Positions 8,848 through 17,717 are shown, counted from the stretch's first letter. The stretch is DNA of 64,000 nt from Enterococcus alishanensis (GCF_019218635.1 NZ_JAHUZB010000004.1:248001-312000); one strand, 5' to 3'. Made by a program: numbers and translations. Notes: generated by a model from the letters alone, not told the origin.

Positions 8848-8914
8848 TATACGGCGCGAATGTTGAATGGCAATCAAGAAAGCGTGGTCATTTTTTCGAT
8901 TACGAACATTTTGG

Positions 8915-8949
8915 AGCAAAAAAAGAAGTCTCTTTGCAAAAAGACTTCT
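8915..8949 (-). terminator. Terminator after the class II aldolase
   Basis: Perfect 8-base stem AGAAGTCT/AGACTTCT (8949-8942 and 8931-8924 on the minus strand), followed by a run of seven T. It starts eight bases after the aldolase stop and separates that gene from the rest of the sugar operon. Confidence 0.88.
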
Positions 8950-8956
8950 CCATAGA

Positions 8957-9820
8957 TTATTTATAATATTTTGCTGCACCAATTGTATTCATCACCGTAA
9001 ATTTATGTTTCACAACTTTTTTAGCTGCTTCATTGGCAGAAGTATAAACCTCAAATGGTTCATAAACATCTGGATTCTCTACCAACTGTTTACTTAATTC
9101 AGCAAAGAAAGCACTTTTGACGTCGCTAGAAATATTTACTTTTGCAACCCCGTATTTCACTGATTCAGAAACTTCTGCGTCAGGGTTTCCTGATCCACCA
9201 TGTAAAACAAATGGAATATCCAGTTTTTGATTTAGTTCTTTTAACAATTGAATATTTAATTTTGGCGTTACGTCTTTTGGATATAAACCATGGGCCGTCC
9301 CTATTGCTACCGCTAATGTATCGATGCCAGTTTCTTTCACAAAATAAATTGCTTGTTCTGGATCAGTATAAATAATTTCAGAACTGCCACCTTCAGAGCT
9401 ACCATTATTTCCGATCGTTCCAATTTCAGCTTCTACTGAAACATTAACTGAATGCGCCATCTCAACAACTTTTTTCGTAATTGCAATATTGTCTTCAAGT
9501 GAATCATGGGAAGCATCAATCATCACAGATGTATAACCATTTTTAATTGCTCGTGTCACATTTTCTATATCAGCACCATGATCTAAATGAATAACCACAG
9601 GAACTTGACTTCTTAAAGCATATTCTTGAACTACTGAAACAAAATTATCGCCAACATAATCAATCTCCAACGGATGAATTTCTAAAATCACCGGAGAATT
9701 TGTTTCTTCAGCCGTTTCAATAATCGATTTTAAAATATCAAAACTGCTGATATTAAATGCTGGAACGGCAAATTTATTCTCCTTTGCCACCTTTAATAAG
9801 TCTTTCATCGTATAAAGCAT
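8957..9820 (-). CDS. Class II ketose-bisphosphate aldolase family protein
   Basis: A 287-residue zinc aldolase of the FbaA/GatY/KbaY family. Visible active-site residues are D80 and H81 (HLDHG), E132 (EAEIG), H177 (GTAHGLY) and H207 (LHGGSG). Such enzymes split fructose- or tagatose-1,6-bisphosphate, or other ketose 1-phosphates, into dihydroxyacetone phosphate and an aldehyde. The ATG at 9820 lies behind GGAGGTAGATACG; a longer frame exists upstream but runs through the promoter. First gene facing the DeoR regulator and closed by its own terminator, so it may be more strongly expressed than the downstream genes. Whether this is the housekeeping fructose-bisphosphate aldolase or a pathway enzyme cannot be settled here; linkage to the sugar operon favours the second. 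Confidence 0.9.
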   Translation of the reverse strand: MLYTMKDLLKVAKENKFAVPAFNISSFDILKSIIETAEETNSPVILEIHPLEIDYVGDNFVSVVQEYALRSQVPVVIHLDHGADIENVTRAIKNGYTSVMIDASHDSLEDNIAITKKVVEMAHSVNVSVEAEIGTIGNNGSSEGGSSEIIYTDPEQAIYFVKETGIDTLAVAIGTAHGLYPKDVTPKLNIQLLKELNQKLDIPFVLHGGSGNPDAEVSESVKYGVAKVNISSDVKSAFFAELSKQLVENPDVYEPFEVYTSANEAAKKVVKHKFTVMNTIGAAKYYK

Positions 9821-9838
9821 CGTATCTACCTCCAAAAT

Positions 9839-9875
9839 TTTATTTACAAATAAAGTATATCCTTTGCAAACATAT
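9839..9875 (-). promoter_or_regulatory. Candidate aldolase promoter and operator palindrome
   Basis: A -10 box TATACT lies at 9859-9854 on the minus strand with a TTGTTT-like -35 about 16 bases before it. Directly abutting the -10 is the perfect palindrome TTTATTTACAAATAAA (9839-9854; 7+2+7), placed over the expected transcription start. That is a typical position for a repressor operator; the divergent DeoR protein is the obvious candidate ligand, by inference. Confidence 0.5.
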
Positions 9876-9929
9876 AAACAATATCCTCCCGTAAAGTTGC
9901 TATTCGAGCATTTTTGTTTGCTTATTTGA

Positions 9930-9958
9930 TTGATATTGAACAAGTGGTTTGGGATAAT
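9930..9958 (+). promoter_or_regulatory. Promoter of the DeoR-family regulator gene
   Basis: TTGATA (9930-9935), 17-base spacer, GATAAT (9953-9958), 22 bases before the regulator start codon. Back to back with the aldolase promoter, so one protein bound between them could govern both. Confidence 0.6.
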
Positions 9959-9980
9959 AGTTTAAAAAGAGGTCTAGCGG

Positions 9981-10745
9981 ATGAAATTACACAAAAGACA
10001 AGAAGAAATACTAGACGTTTTAGCGAAAAAGAAATTTCAAACTGTTTCTTCCTTAGCCAAACAATTTTTTTCCAGTGAAGCAACTATTCGGAGAGATCTA
10101 ACTCAGTTAGAAAAAAGAGGAGATGTCGAGCGAGTCAACGGAGGTGCTTTTTATGTAAAAGATGCCCATCTTGAACGGCCTATTTCCGTCACCAATTTAG
10201 ATAATGGCGACAAAAAAGCAATCGTCGCTGCACTGGCACTGGATTATATTTCTGAAAATCAAATTATTTTCTTAGATTCCAGCAGCACTTGCTTTTACTT
10301 AGCGCAAAAATTAAGCTATTTCAATAATCTCACCATTGTAACTAACGGATTGTTGACTGCTCACATGTTATCTGAAGAAACCAATAATCGAATTTTTTCA
10401 ACGGGTGGTGAAGTCTATTCTAAAAGATCCAGTGTAAATGGCTATCACGCTTTAAGATATATTGAAGAACACAATGCCGACTTACTCTTTTTATCTTGCA
10501 AAGGAATAAATACTCATGGCATCACCGATTTGACTGAGTCAGAAGCGTTAGTCAAAAAGAGTTTCCACAAAAAAACAGCAAAAACGATTTTATTAGTAGA
10601 TAGTTCAAAATTTTCAACAGCTTTCTTTTGTGAAGCTTTAACATTAAATCAAATAGATGTCTTGATAACCGATGCAAAATTACCGTTAGATCTTGAAAAA
10701 GCTTGCCTAGAAAATGATATCGAAGTTATATTACCCGCAGAATAA
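9981..10745 (+). CDS. DeoR/GlpR-family sugar-phosphate-responsive regulator
   Basis: A 254-residue transcription factor. Residues about 1-57 form the DeoR winged helix-turn-helix (RQEEILDVLAKK, SSEATIRRDLTQLEKRG). The rest is the sugar-phosphate-sensing domain with the family motifs FLDSSSTCFYLAQ, TNGLLTA and STGGEVY. Members usually repress a divergent catabolic operon until a phosphorylated intermediate binds. Start ATG at 9981 after AGAGG. Divergent from the aldolase and the following sugar genes, hence the likely local regulator of the locus; its inducer would be a sugar phosphate produced by that pathway. Confidence 0.9.
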   Translation: MKLHKRQEEILDVLAKKKFQTVSSLAKQFFSSEATIRRDLTQLEKRGDVERVNGGAFYVKDAHLERPISVTNLDNGDKKAIVAALALDYISENQIIFLDSSSTCFYLAQKLSYFNNLTIVTNGLLTAHMLSEETNNRIFSTGGEVYSKRSSVNGYHALRYIEEHNADLLFLSCKGINTHGITDLTESEALVKKSFHKKTAKTILLVDSSKFSTAFFCEALTLNQIDVLITDAKLPLDLEKACLENDIEVILPAE

Positions 10746-10749
10746 ATAA

Positions 10750-10796
10750 AAGACTTTACAAACAGTTCGATGTTTGTAAAGCCTTTTATTTTTATG
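10750..10796. terminator. Bidirectional terminator between deoR-type gene and mga-like gene
   Basis: Perfect 10-base stem CTTTACAAAC/GTTTGTAAAG (10754-10763 and 10772-10781) with T-rich sequence on one side and A-rich on the other, so it can stop transcription from both converging genes. Confidence 0.9.
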
Positions 10797-10867
10797 GTTT
10801 CTGACTATGATCAATTTCCATTTGTTACAGTGTTAAATAATATTGATAATCGGTTTTAATATTGTTG

Positions 10868-12313
10868 CTATTTCACCTGTTTAATCACTTCATTAATCTG
10901 CTCAAAGTCAACTTCTGTTAAAAAATCATCTACCATCAAGCTATTTTCATAAGGATAATCCTTCACTACAAAATTTGTAACAACTAAATCGTATTTTTCA
11001 GCTTTTGCCAATTCTTCCGCAAATTCCCAAACAGAACCTTCATATAAATTTAGCTCTACCCGATAATAAAAACGGCTTTTGATTAATTCCATCACCATTT
11101 GCCCATGTTCATTACCAGAATCGCTAACCACTAAAATTTTGGCTTTGGTAGCATAAACATCTAGATGATGGGTCAATTCTCCCCAATCGGTAAAGACGAC
11201 CCGTAAAATTTTAAAATAAAAACTAGTGAACCATGGAAAAATGGTATTTTTTTCTAAGTCACTCAGTAACTGCTGAACCAATTTTGAAAAGTGAGGATAA
11301 TAGTTTTGTGCGGTTCTTGAAAAGAAAGCATCGTCATTAAATAAAATCATTCGACTATGGGGATATATATCGTAAGAGCGCTTTATCTGAGCAAAGCTTT
11401 GCACAATTTTCGTGCGGCTTTGTTCACTAATTGGTGTGCCAAAAAATTCGACTAATTGATTAACAAAAGCATCTGCATCTTTTTTCATACTGCCACCATC
11501 GTGACAAGTGATAAAGTAATCTAAAAAGAGTGAGTGGCTGACCTCTGTATACCAATTATCGTCAGTATGATAACGAGAATCTGCGATCGCTGCTTCGGCT
11601 AAAGGACGTAGTGGTTCTAGTGCTGACATTACTTCATCGGTGAATACTTCTTTGTTTTGATTATAAAAGCCTTGTGCTGTTCGAATAATTCCAACGGCTG
11701 CCAAGAATCCATACTCCATTTTTTTGCGATCACTTAAATGCACATTAAAAGTCTCGCTTGCTGCCGTAACAAAATCTAGAACTTTCAGCATATCTAGGTC
11801 AAAAGGAAATTTATCCAAGCCATATTTTTCAATAAAAACTTGTGTGTAAAAAATTCGGACCCAACGCTCATCTTTAGCAGTAATGCGAAATGGTTTGCGT
11901 TCCAATACCAAATCTCGTTTTTCTAAAACATCATCAATTAGGCGAATCATTCGATAAAAAGTCGCTTCACTGACGAATAGTTCTCGCATCCAGTATTCAG
12001 CATCTTGTTCCGGTTCAAAGTATACTTTTTCTAAAAATTGGAAACTTTCAGATTCCTCCATGATATCATGGGCCAATGGGCGAATCTTATTTTGCATCGT
12101 ACTGTCCAAACGAATGCCTTTTGCTTTAGAATATTCAATCCCGATTTTGTCGCCCCAATCACTATTAATCGCATCGACGTCAGTCAAAATCGTTTTCGGT
12201 GTACAATCTAATAAATTTGCCAGTAGATTAGGATCTTGCCAATCATGAAAATCTCGTAAAATACCAATAATTGAAATGCGTCGCTGAGCTGAAGTTTTCA
12301 ATAAATTTTTCAC
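10868..12313 (-). CDS. Mga/PRD-type helix-turn-helix regulator
   Basis: A 481-residue protein with two N-terminal DNA-binding segments (about 10-60, with LANLLDCTPKTILTDVDAI, and about 105-150, with FVSEATFYRMIRLIDDVL), a long helical middle of PRD-like character (about 160-385), and a C-terminal EIIB-like domain (about 390-470, KILVVSDSGNEHGQMVMELI). This matches the Mga/AtxA/MafR architecture, in which PTS-linked histidine phosphorylation tunes activity. The start is the GTG at 12313, nine bases after AAAGGAGGG; no ATG fits. It stands alone between mazF and the sugar locus; its targets are unknown. The EIIB-like domain lacks an obvious phospho-cysteine at its first loop (serine instead). 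Confidence 0.82.
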   Translation of the reverse strand: MKNLLKTSAQRRISIIGILRDFHDWQDPNLLANLLDCTPKTILTDVDAINSDWGDKIGIEYSKAKGIRLDSTMQNKIRPLAHDIMEESESFQFLEKVYFEPEQDAEYWMRELFVSEATFYRMIRLIDDVLEKRDLVLERKPFRITAKDERWVRIFYTQVFIEKYGLDKFPFDLDMLKVLDFVTAASETFNVHLSDRKKMEYGFLAAVGIIRTAQGFYNQNKEVFTDEVMSALEPLRPLAEAAIADSRYHTDDNWYTEVSHSLFLDYFITCHDGGSMKKDADAFVNQLVEFFGTPISEQSRTKIVQSFAQIKRSYDIYPHSRMILFNDDAFFSRTAQNYYPHFSKLVQQLLSDLEKNTIFPWFTSFYFKILRVVFTDWGELTHHLDVYATKAKILVVSDSGNEHGQMVMELIKSRFYYRVELNLYEGSVWEFAEELAKAEKYDLVVTNFVVKDYPYENSLMVDDFLTEVDFEQINEVIKQVK

Positions 12314-12357
12314 ATAAACCCTCCTTTATCTCACTATTTTAAACTATGTATATATTC

Positions 12358-12717
12358 TTATGGTAAAACTGTCATTGTTTCAATACCGACACTGATTCTT
12401 AATGCTGCATCGACTTCTTCCATCACTTCTTTTTCCAAGTGACATACTTTTTCCTTCAATCGACATTTATCAATTGTCCGAATCTGCTCTAATAAGATGA
12501 CTGAATCTCTTTCAATGCCTGTACCATCCGATTCAATGCCGATATGTGTTGGCAATTTTGGTTTAGCCATTTTTGCAGTAATTGCCGCGACAATAATTGT
12601 CGGACTAAAATGATTGCCTAAATTATTTTGAATAACTAATACTGGACGAATGCCGCCTTGCTCTGAACCGACTACTGGAGACAAGTCAGCAAAATAAATG
12701 TCGCCGCGTTTAACCAT
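12358..12717 (-). CDS. mazF: MazF/PemK-family endoribonuclease toxin
   Basis: A 119-residue MazF-family mRNA interferase (also called PemK, NdoA or EndoA). The fold markers are [19 protein letters not shown] at the N-terminus, catalytic R24 in [11 protein letters not shown] and T47 in AAITAK, and the hydrophobic core [13 protein letters not shown]. Start ATG at 12717, 13 bases beyond the alr stop. An alr-linked mazF is familiar in Firmicutes, but here no antitoxin reading frame stands between alr and mazF: the 13-base gap is too short, and nothing downstream resembles MazE. Either the antitoxin is elsewhere or the protein is held in check differently. Confidence 0.92.
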   Translation of the reverse strand: MVKRGDIYFADLSPVVGSEQGGIRPVLVIQNNLGNHFSPTIIVAAITAKMAKPKLPTHIGIESDGTGIERDSVILLEQIRTIDKCRLKEKVCHLEKEVMEEVDAALRISVGIETMTVLP

Positions 12718-12730
12718 TAACCCTAACCCC

Positions 12731-13855
12731 CTATTCTCGATACATCCTCGGTACACGTTCTGAAAGCAGACAAGCAACCTCGTAATGAATCGTTTCTAAA
12801 TAATCGGCAACTTGTTGCATGGTAATTTCTTTACCGCCATTTTTACCAATTAACGTTACTTTTGTACCCACTGGATATTTCTTTGGCAAACGAATCATTA
12901 ATTGATCCATACACACCCGACCGACAATTTCGCAAGCTTGACCATCTACCAACAATGAAAATCCTTGCATTTTGCGGACCCAACCATCGGCATATCCAAT
13001 TGGAACTGTACCAATCCATTCACTTTCTTTTGTCGTATATGTTTTACCATAACCGATACCTTCATCTTTTGGTAACTCTTTGACTTGAATCACTTCAGAA
13101 ATTAATTCTAAAGCTGGATTCAAATGATAAGGTTCCGTTAAAACATCACCAGAAGGATTTAATCCATACATTGCTACCCCATAGCGAATGACATTACCCA
13201 ACATTTCATCCTCATGCCATAAAGTGGTGGCACTGTTACTAGCGTGGATGTAACGAGGCATTTTTGTTAAATTTTCTAGCATTGTTTTAAAACGACTGGC
13301 TTGTTTTTTTAAATAGCTTTGATCAACTTCATCAGCAGTCGCAAAATGAGTAAAAATACCTTCCCATTCCATTTTATCAGAAGATTCTAGCAAGTCGATG
13401 GCTTCTTTTAAATCAGGCTCTTCACGAAAACCAATTCTTCCCATGCCGCTATCAACTTTTAGATGTATTTTAACAGGATGGTTTTCACCAAAAGTTTCTA
13501 ATATATCTTGAGCATCCACTAACCATTCTTTAGTCGCTACGGTAATCGATAGATCGTAATCTAAAACCACCGATAAATAACTAGGAAAAACTACACTTAA
13601 AATTAAGATCGGTTCAATAATGCCCGATTCTCTTAATTCAATTGCCTCATCTAAAGTTGCGACACAAAAACCTGCCGCGCCAGCTGCCAGTGCTGCCTGA
13701 GCCACTGGAACCGCACCGTGTCCGTAGCCATTGGCTTTAACTACCGCAAACATCTCGGTTCCTGCTGGTAATCGTTTGACTTCTTTTTTTATATTTTCAA
13801 AAATTGCCTTACGGTGAATAATTGCCCGTGTTGGCCGATGATAGGTGACTACCAT
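12731..13855 (-). CDS. alr: Alanine racemase
   Basis: A 374-residue PLP enzyme that interconverts L- and D-alanine for peptidoglycan. The cofactor lysine is K40 in [14 protein letters not shown], the second catalytic base is the tyrosine in GIGYGKTY (about residue 270), and the PLP phosphate site and RVCMDQLM segment are typical. Length is normal. The ATG at 13855 is preceded by GAAAGAAGG. It sits between acpS and mazF on the minus strand, with ddl and murF a little upstream; together they supply and use the D-Ala-D-Ala dipeptide. Confidence 0.97.
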   Translation of the reverse strand: MVVTYHRPTRAIIHRKAIFENIKKEVKRLPAGTEMFAVVKANGYGHGAVPVAQAALAAGAAGFCVATLDEAIELRESGIIEPILILSVVFPSYLSVVLDYDLSITVATKEWLVDAQDILETFGENHPVKIHLKVDSGMGRIGFREEPDLKEAIDLLESSDKMEWEGIFTHFATADEVDQSYLKKQASRFKTMLENLTKMPRYIHASNSATTLWHEDEMLGNVIRYGVAMYGLNPSGDVLTEPYHLNPALELISEVIQVKELPKDEGIGYGKTYTTKESEWIGTVPIGYADGWVRKMQGFSLLVDGQACEIVGRVCMDQLMIRLPKKYPVGTKVTLIGKNGGKEITMQQVADYLETIHYEVACLLSERVPRMYRE

Positions 13856-13872
13856 ATTGTTTGACCTTCTTT

Positions 13873-14226
13873 CTATCTCTCCAATAAAACTTGCGCAATC
13901 GCAATCTCTTCAGTATGAGTCAACGTCACAAAGACTTGATCCAAAGGATGGGGAGATTTAGTAAAGATCGGGGAGCCTTTTTGATTTCTTAAAATTTCTA
14001 AATCTTGAAAACTGATTTCACCAATCCCTGTTCCCCAAGCTTTTGAAAAAGCTTCTTTACAAGCATAACGACCGGCCAGAAATTCAACTTGGCGTTGTTT
14101 AATGTGGGCATCAAATAATTCGATTTCTCCTGGTGTTAAAATTCGTGAAATAAAATGCGGCCGTCGTTCAATAATTTTTTCAATTCTTGCTAATTCGACA
14201 GCATCAATTCCAATACCTTTAATCAT
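13873..14226 (-). CDS. acpS: Holo-[acyl-carrier-protein] synthase
   Basis: A 117-residue phosphopantetheinyl transferase that moves 4'-phosphopantetheine from CoA to the serine of acyl carrier protein. Magnesium ligands are seen as D8 (GIGIDAVELARI) and E58 (GRYACKEAFSKAWG), and the C-terminal VTLTHTEEIAIA motif is present with threonine in place of the more usual serine. Immediately upstream of alr with a 17-base gap, as in many Firmicutes. Its substrate acpP is encoded at 32.8 kb in this window. Confidence 0.96.
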   Translation of the reverse strand: MIKGIGIDAVELARIEKIIERRPHFISRILTPGEIELFDAHIKQRQVEFLAGRYACKEAFSKAWGTGIGEISFQDLEILRNQKGSPIFTKSPHPLDQVFVTLTHTEEIAIAQVLLER

Positions 14227-14356
14227 TTATTCTAACCTTTCTAACTGGTTATCACTAGTCTGTCATAAAAACTCTTTAAAATACTATGTTTCATTTTACC
14301 TCAAATTAAATCTCCTAGCAAAATTAATCTGAACTTATGACAAAAGTGTCACTTAT

Positions 14357-14388
14357 ATAAAAAAAACTGTGCCAAATAAATGGCACAG
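14357..14388 (-). terminator. Terminator after cshA
   Basis: Perfect 8-base stem CTGTGCCA/TGGCACAG (14388-14381 and 14374-14367) followed on the minus strand by eight T. Lies directly after the cshA stop and separates it from acpS. Confidence 0.93.
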
Positions 14389-14396
14389 CTTCTTGA

Positions 14397-15962
14397 TTAA
14401 TCGTTATTTGTTCGAATCACAAAGCCACGTTTTTTATCGTTGGGACGATTATTGTTGCTTTTAGGTTTGCGATTTGAATAATTTTTATTTTTGCGATCGC
14501 GGTCTTTGAAACCATCTTTGCGATCTTTACGGTAGTTTTCTTTGTTGCCACCACCACTGCCGCCACCGCGGTTACGATTACCACCACTATTGTTGCGTTT
14601 GCCACGATAGTTTCCACCACCGCCTTTTTTATTGGCTGGTAATGGACGTTCTGGTGTAATTTTAACTGGAACAGCATCGGATGGATCTTTAGCCATCACT
14701 TTAAGTAGCAATTCAGTTAATTCTTCTGGTGAATAAGTAGCTAACAAATCTTTGGCAGAGTCAGCATATTTTTCTAAATCATTATGCTTTTCTTCCATTT
14801 GTTTTTCAATTTCTTCAATCGCTGCACCTAATTGACCTTTGAATGCTTCTTTTTCAGTTGGTGGACGTAAAGCTGTCATGCGTTTTTTCGTTAAGTTTTC
14901 GATAACATGTAAGTAACTCATTTCGTTTGGTGTTACGAAAGTTACTGACATCCCACCTTTACCAGCACGACCAGTCCGACCAATGCGGTGAACATAACTT
15001 TCTGGATCTTGAGGAATATCATAGTTATAAACGTGTGTCACACCTGAGATATCTAATCCGCGGGCAGCCACATCAGTTGCCACTAAAATATCTAAGTCTC
15101 CATTTTTAAATGAACGTAAAACGCTCATCCGTTTTTGTTGTGATAAATCACCATGGATACCTTCAGCACGGTAACCACGAGCTTCTAAACCACGTGCCAA
15201 TTCATCTACACGACGTTTTGTCCGGCCAAAAACAATGGCTAATTCAGGTGTTTGAACATCAAATAAACGAGTCATGATGTCAAATTTTTCATAATCTTTT
15301 GCCCGTACGTAATATTGATCAATTAAGTCAGCTGTCATTTCTTTGGCTTTGATTTTTACGTGTTCTGGGTCTTTCATAAACTTCACGCCGATTTTTTTAA
15401 TTGCATCAGGCATTGTAGCTGAGAACAATAAGGTTTGGCGTGTCGCTGGGACTTTACTAATAATGCTTTCGATGTCTTCTAAAAAGCCCATGTTTAGCAT
15501 TTCGTCAGCTTCATCTAAAACTAATGTTTCAACAGTTTCAAGTTTTAGCGTATGACGTTTGATATGGTCAAGCATCCGACCTGGTGTACCCACAACAATA
15601 TGTGGACGATCTTTCAAGCCACGAATTTGGCGACCAATATCAGCACCACCGTAAACAGCTTGCACTTTAATTTTTTTGTCGCGACCTAAACGGAATAATT
15701 CTTCTTGTGTTTGGATAGCCAACTCACGAGTTGGAGCAATCACTAATCCTTGTAATTCTTGACGACTGGCATCGATTTTAGTTAACATTGGTAAACCAAA
15801 AGCAGCTGTTTTACCAGTTCCTGTTTGGGCTTGACCGATTACATCACGGCCATCTAAAGCCAATGGAATGGTTTGGGCTTGAATCGGTGTTGCTTCCTCA
15901 AAGCCAGCGCGCTCAATCGCTTTTAGTAACGTATCTGGTAACTGTAATTCTGTAAATTTCAA
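14397..15962 (-). CDS. cshA: DEAD-box ATP-dependent RNA helicase CshA
   Basis: A 521-residue DEAD-box helicase. Motifs in order: Q-motif TPIQAQT, Walker A AQTGTGKT (residues 45-52), [12 protein letters not shown] in [12 protein letters not shown], and [10 protein letters not shown]. Beyond about residue 435 the chain becomes basic and Gly/Arg/Asn rich, an RNA-binding tail typical of CshA. It unwinds structured mRNA, takes part in the RNA degradosome and in cold adaptation. The start is a TTG at 15962 behind AGGAGG; no in-frame ATG is better. A leader of about 250 bases precedes it. Confidence 0.96.
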   Translation of the reverse strand: MKFTELQLPDTLLKAIERAGFEEATPIQAQTIPLALDGRDVIGQAQTGTGKTAAFGLPMLTKIDASRQELQGLVIAPTRELAIQTQEELFRLGRDKKIKVQAVYGGADIGRQIRGLKDRPHIVVGTPGRMLDHIKRHTLKLETVETLVLDEADEMLNMGFLEDIESIISKVPATRQTLLFSATMPDAIKKIGVKFMKDPEHVKIKAKEMTADLIDQYYVRAKDYEKFDIMTRLFDVQTPELAIVFGRTKRRVDELARGLEARGYRAEGIHGDLSQQKRMSVLRSFKNGDLDILVATDVAARGLDISGVTHVYNYDIPQDPESYVHRIGRTGRAGKGGMSVTFVTPNEMSYLHVIENLTKKRMTALRPPTEKEAFKGQLGAAIEEIEKQMEEKHNDLEKYADSAKDLLATYSPEELTELLLKVMAKDPSDAVPVKITPERPLPANKKGGGGNYRGKRNNSGGNRNRGGGSGGGNKENYRKDRKDGFKDRDRKNKNYSNRKPKSNNNRPNDKKRGFVIRTNND

Positions 15963-16219
15963 ATATAAATCCTCCTAATAATTTTGACTCTTTTTTTCAG
16001 CGTATTTGTCGTATCTAACCAACGCACTGACTGGTCCCATCAGTCAATTCCTTGTGATACCACCGAAAAATCGCTAGAAGTCAACTAGGCAGGACAAATG
16101 AGTTTGTTCCACCTTTTTATCTACAAATCTATCTTGCAAACAATTGGAGTGAGACAACAAGTTAGTCATCTCACTCCAAAAAATTTATTTGAATGATAAT
16201 TATCACTTCATCTTTCGGC
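15963..16219 (-). other. Long structured leader upstream of cshA
   Basis: If transcription starts near 16219 the cshA mRNA has a leader of about 257 bases. It can form a perfect 11-base stem (TTGGAGTGAGA/TCTCACTCCAA, 16144-16154 with 16169-16179) and a smaller hairpin around 16027-16048. The large stem lacks a good T-run, so it is either a weak murF terminator or part of a regulatory leader. No protein is encoded here. Confidence 0.45.
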
Positions 16220-16225
16220 TATAAA

Positions 16226-16254
16226 ATATTAGCACAAATTCTCGCTTTCTGCAA
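16226..16254 (-). promoter_or_regulatory. Candidate cshA promoter
   Basis: TTGCAG (16254-16249), 17-base spacer ending in TGC, TAATAT (16231-16226) on the minus strand; the TG before the -10 gives an extended -10. It lies only 16 bases beyond the murF stop codon. The palindrome TGATAATTATCA (16194-16205) follows about 20 bases downstream. Confidence 0.5.
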
Positions 16255-16269
16255 GTTTACACTATTATT

Positions 16270-17616
16270 TTACAAAGCTGTAATCACTTCTAACAACCCC
16301 ATGCCGTTACTACCTTTTAAAACAATGCTATCTTCTGGCTGTAAATCCTGTAAAATTTGGGCAATCATTTCAGCCTTTTGTTCTTTAGTAAAATAATGCA
16401 CGGTTAAGCTAGGCTGAGTTTGAGCCAAACGGTTTTTTAAATAAATCATCTCAGCACCATATAAATAAAGTACTTGATACGCTTCATTAATATGATTCGC
16501 CATTTCAGCATGTAATTGATTGGTATCTGGTCCTAATTCCAACATATCAGCTAAAACAGCTATTCTTCGACCATTTGTTGGTAATTTACTAAATGTATCT
16601 AAAACCAAGCCCATTGCAGTTGGATTCGCATTGTAAACGTCCGATAAAATATCCGCACCATTTGTCGCCTTCAACCATTGAGTCCGATTTTGAGTGATTT
16701 CTACTAAAGCTAAACCACGGCTAATTTCTTCAGCAGCTAGTCCGTACCAGCGTCCAATAGCAAGTGCGATTAACGCATTTTTGACATTGTAACTACCAGG
16801 CATCGGAATTTGATAGGTAGCTTGATCAACTTCAAAAACAGTGTGATTTTTTGTTTCTTCGACAATGTTTGCTGAAAGGTCACCAGCTCCAATCCCAAAA
16901 GTTTCAACTTTTTGGACAAAATTTTCTACTCGGGTACTCAATAAGGCATCTTCTGCAGGAATGACTAACAAGCCATCATCGATTAAACCGTGGACAATCT
17001 CTAATTTTGCTTCTGCAATTGCTTCACGAGAACCTAAATTTTCGATGTGGGCTTCACCAATCATCGTGATTGCCGCAACGTCTGGTTGGGCCAACTCAGA
17101 AAGAATATCAATCTCGCCAGCATGATCCATGCCCATTTCTAATATTAATTTTTCGGTTCCTTCAGGCATATGCAAAATAGTGTAAGGCAAACCAATATTA
17201 TTATTATAGTTTCCTTGAGTTTTATACGTCTGATATTTTTGGCTCAAAACAGCTGCGGTCATATCTTTGGTGGTTGTTTTACCATTTGAACCGGTAATTC
17301 CAATCACATCAGGATTTTCTTCCAATAAATAATAACTAGCTAACGACTGAAAAGCCTTCAACACATCTTCTACTAAGATAACAGCAATTTCTGATGGCGC
17401 TAAACTGGCATCTTTACTCCATAAAACGGCACTAGCACCATTTTCAATCGCCTTATCGACGAAATCATGACCGTCATTTGTTCCTTGCAACGGGACAAAT
17501 AAATTTCCTTGAGTGATCTTTCGCGAATCAAACTCTGCTCCAGTTACTCTAGTTTCTTCGTCACCGACTAATTCACCTAAAACAGCCGTCGCCACAATCT
17601 TGACTGTAAAATTCAT
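16270..17616 (-). CDS. murF: UDP-MurNAc-tripeptide-D-alanyl-D-alanine ligase
   Basis: A 448-residue Mur ligase adding D-Ala-D-Ala to the UDP-MurNAc tripeptide, the last soluble step of peptidoglycan precursor synthesis. The ATP loop GITGSNGKTTTKDM lies near residue 105-118; the central-domain LEMGMDHAGEI and C-terminal DVYNANPTAM segments are typical of MurF. The start is the ATG at 17616, nine bases after AGGAGG; the frame is open further upstream without a ribosome site. Directly downstream of ddl, whose product is its substrate. Confidence 0.96.
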   Translation of the reverse strand: MNFTVKIVATAVLGELVGDEETRVTGAEFDSRKITQGNLFVPLQGTNDGHDFVDKAIENGASAVLWSKDASLAPSEIAVILVEDVLKAFQSLASYYLLEENPDVIGITGSNGKTTTKDMTAAVLSQKYQTYKTQGNYNNNIGLPYTILHMPEGTEKLILEMGMDHAGEIDILSELAQPDVAAITMIGEAHIENLGSREAIAEAKLEIVHGLIDDGLLVIPAEDALLSTRVENFVQKVETFGIGAGDLSANIVEETKNHTVFEVDQATYQIPMPGSYNVKNALIALAIGRWYGLAAEEISRGLALVEITQNRTQWLKATNGADILSDVYNANPTAMGLVLDTFSKLPTNGRRIAVLADMLELGPDTNQLHAEMANHINEAYQVLYLYGAEMIYLKNRLAQTQPSLTVHYFTKEQKAEMIAQILQDLQPEDSIVLKGSNGMGLLEVITAL

Positions 17617-17682
17617 GCTTGTCCTCCTAAAACAACCGCTCAAAGCGATTAAACCATTTGCCTTTTGACTTATTCTTATGTA

Positions 17683-17717
17683 TAAAATTGGCAATTGTTA
17701 AAAAAACAACTGCCAAC
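17683..17717 (-). terminator. Hairpin terminator/attenuator between ddl and murF
   Basis: A 12-base stem with one G-U pair (17717-17706 with 17699-17688), followed by TTTTATAC on the minus strand, starting four bases after the ddl stop. It should limit read-through into murF although both enzymes act in sequence. Confidence 0.75.

Noticed and set aside
8785-8982. 65-codon minus-strand frame between the aldolase and the AraA-like gene
   Set aside because: It runs through the aldolase terminator and the candidate promoter, overlaps both neighbours, and has no ribosome site.
14417-14677. Valine-rich second frame inside cshA
   Set aside because: By-product of the Gly/Arg/Asn-rich codons of the helicase tail.
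15990-16125. GGTGG-type segments in the cshA leader resembling T-box sequences
   Set aside because: They match only the first half of the T-box consensus, no specifier loop or terminator follows, and the downstream gene is a helicase rather than an aminoacyl-tRNA synthetase or amino acid gene.
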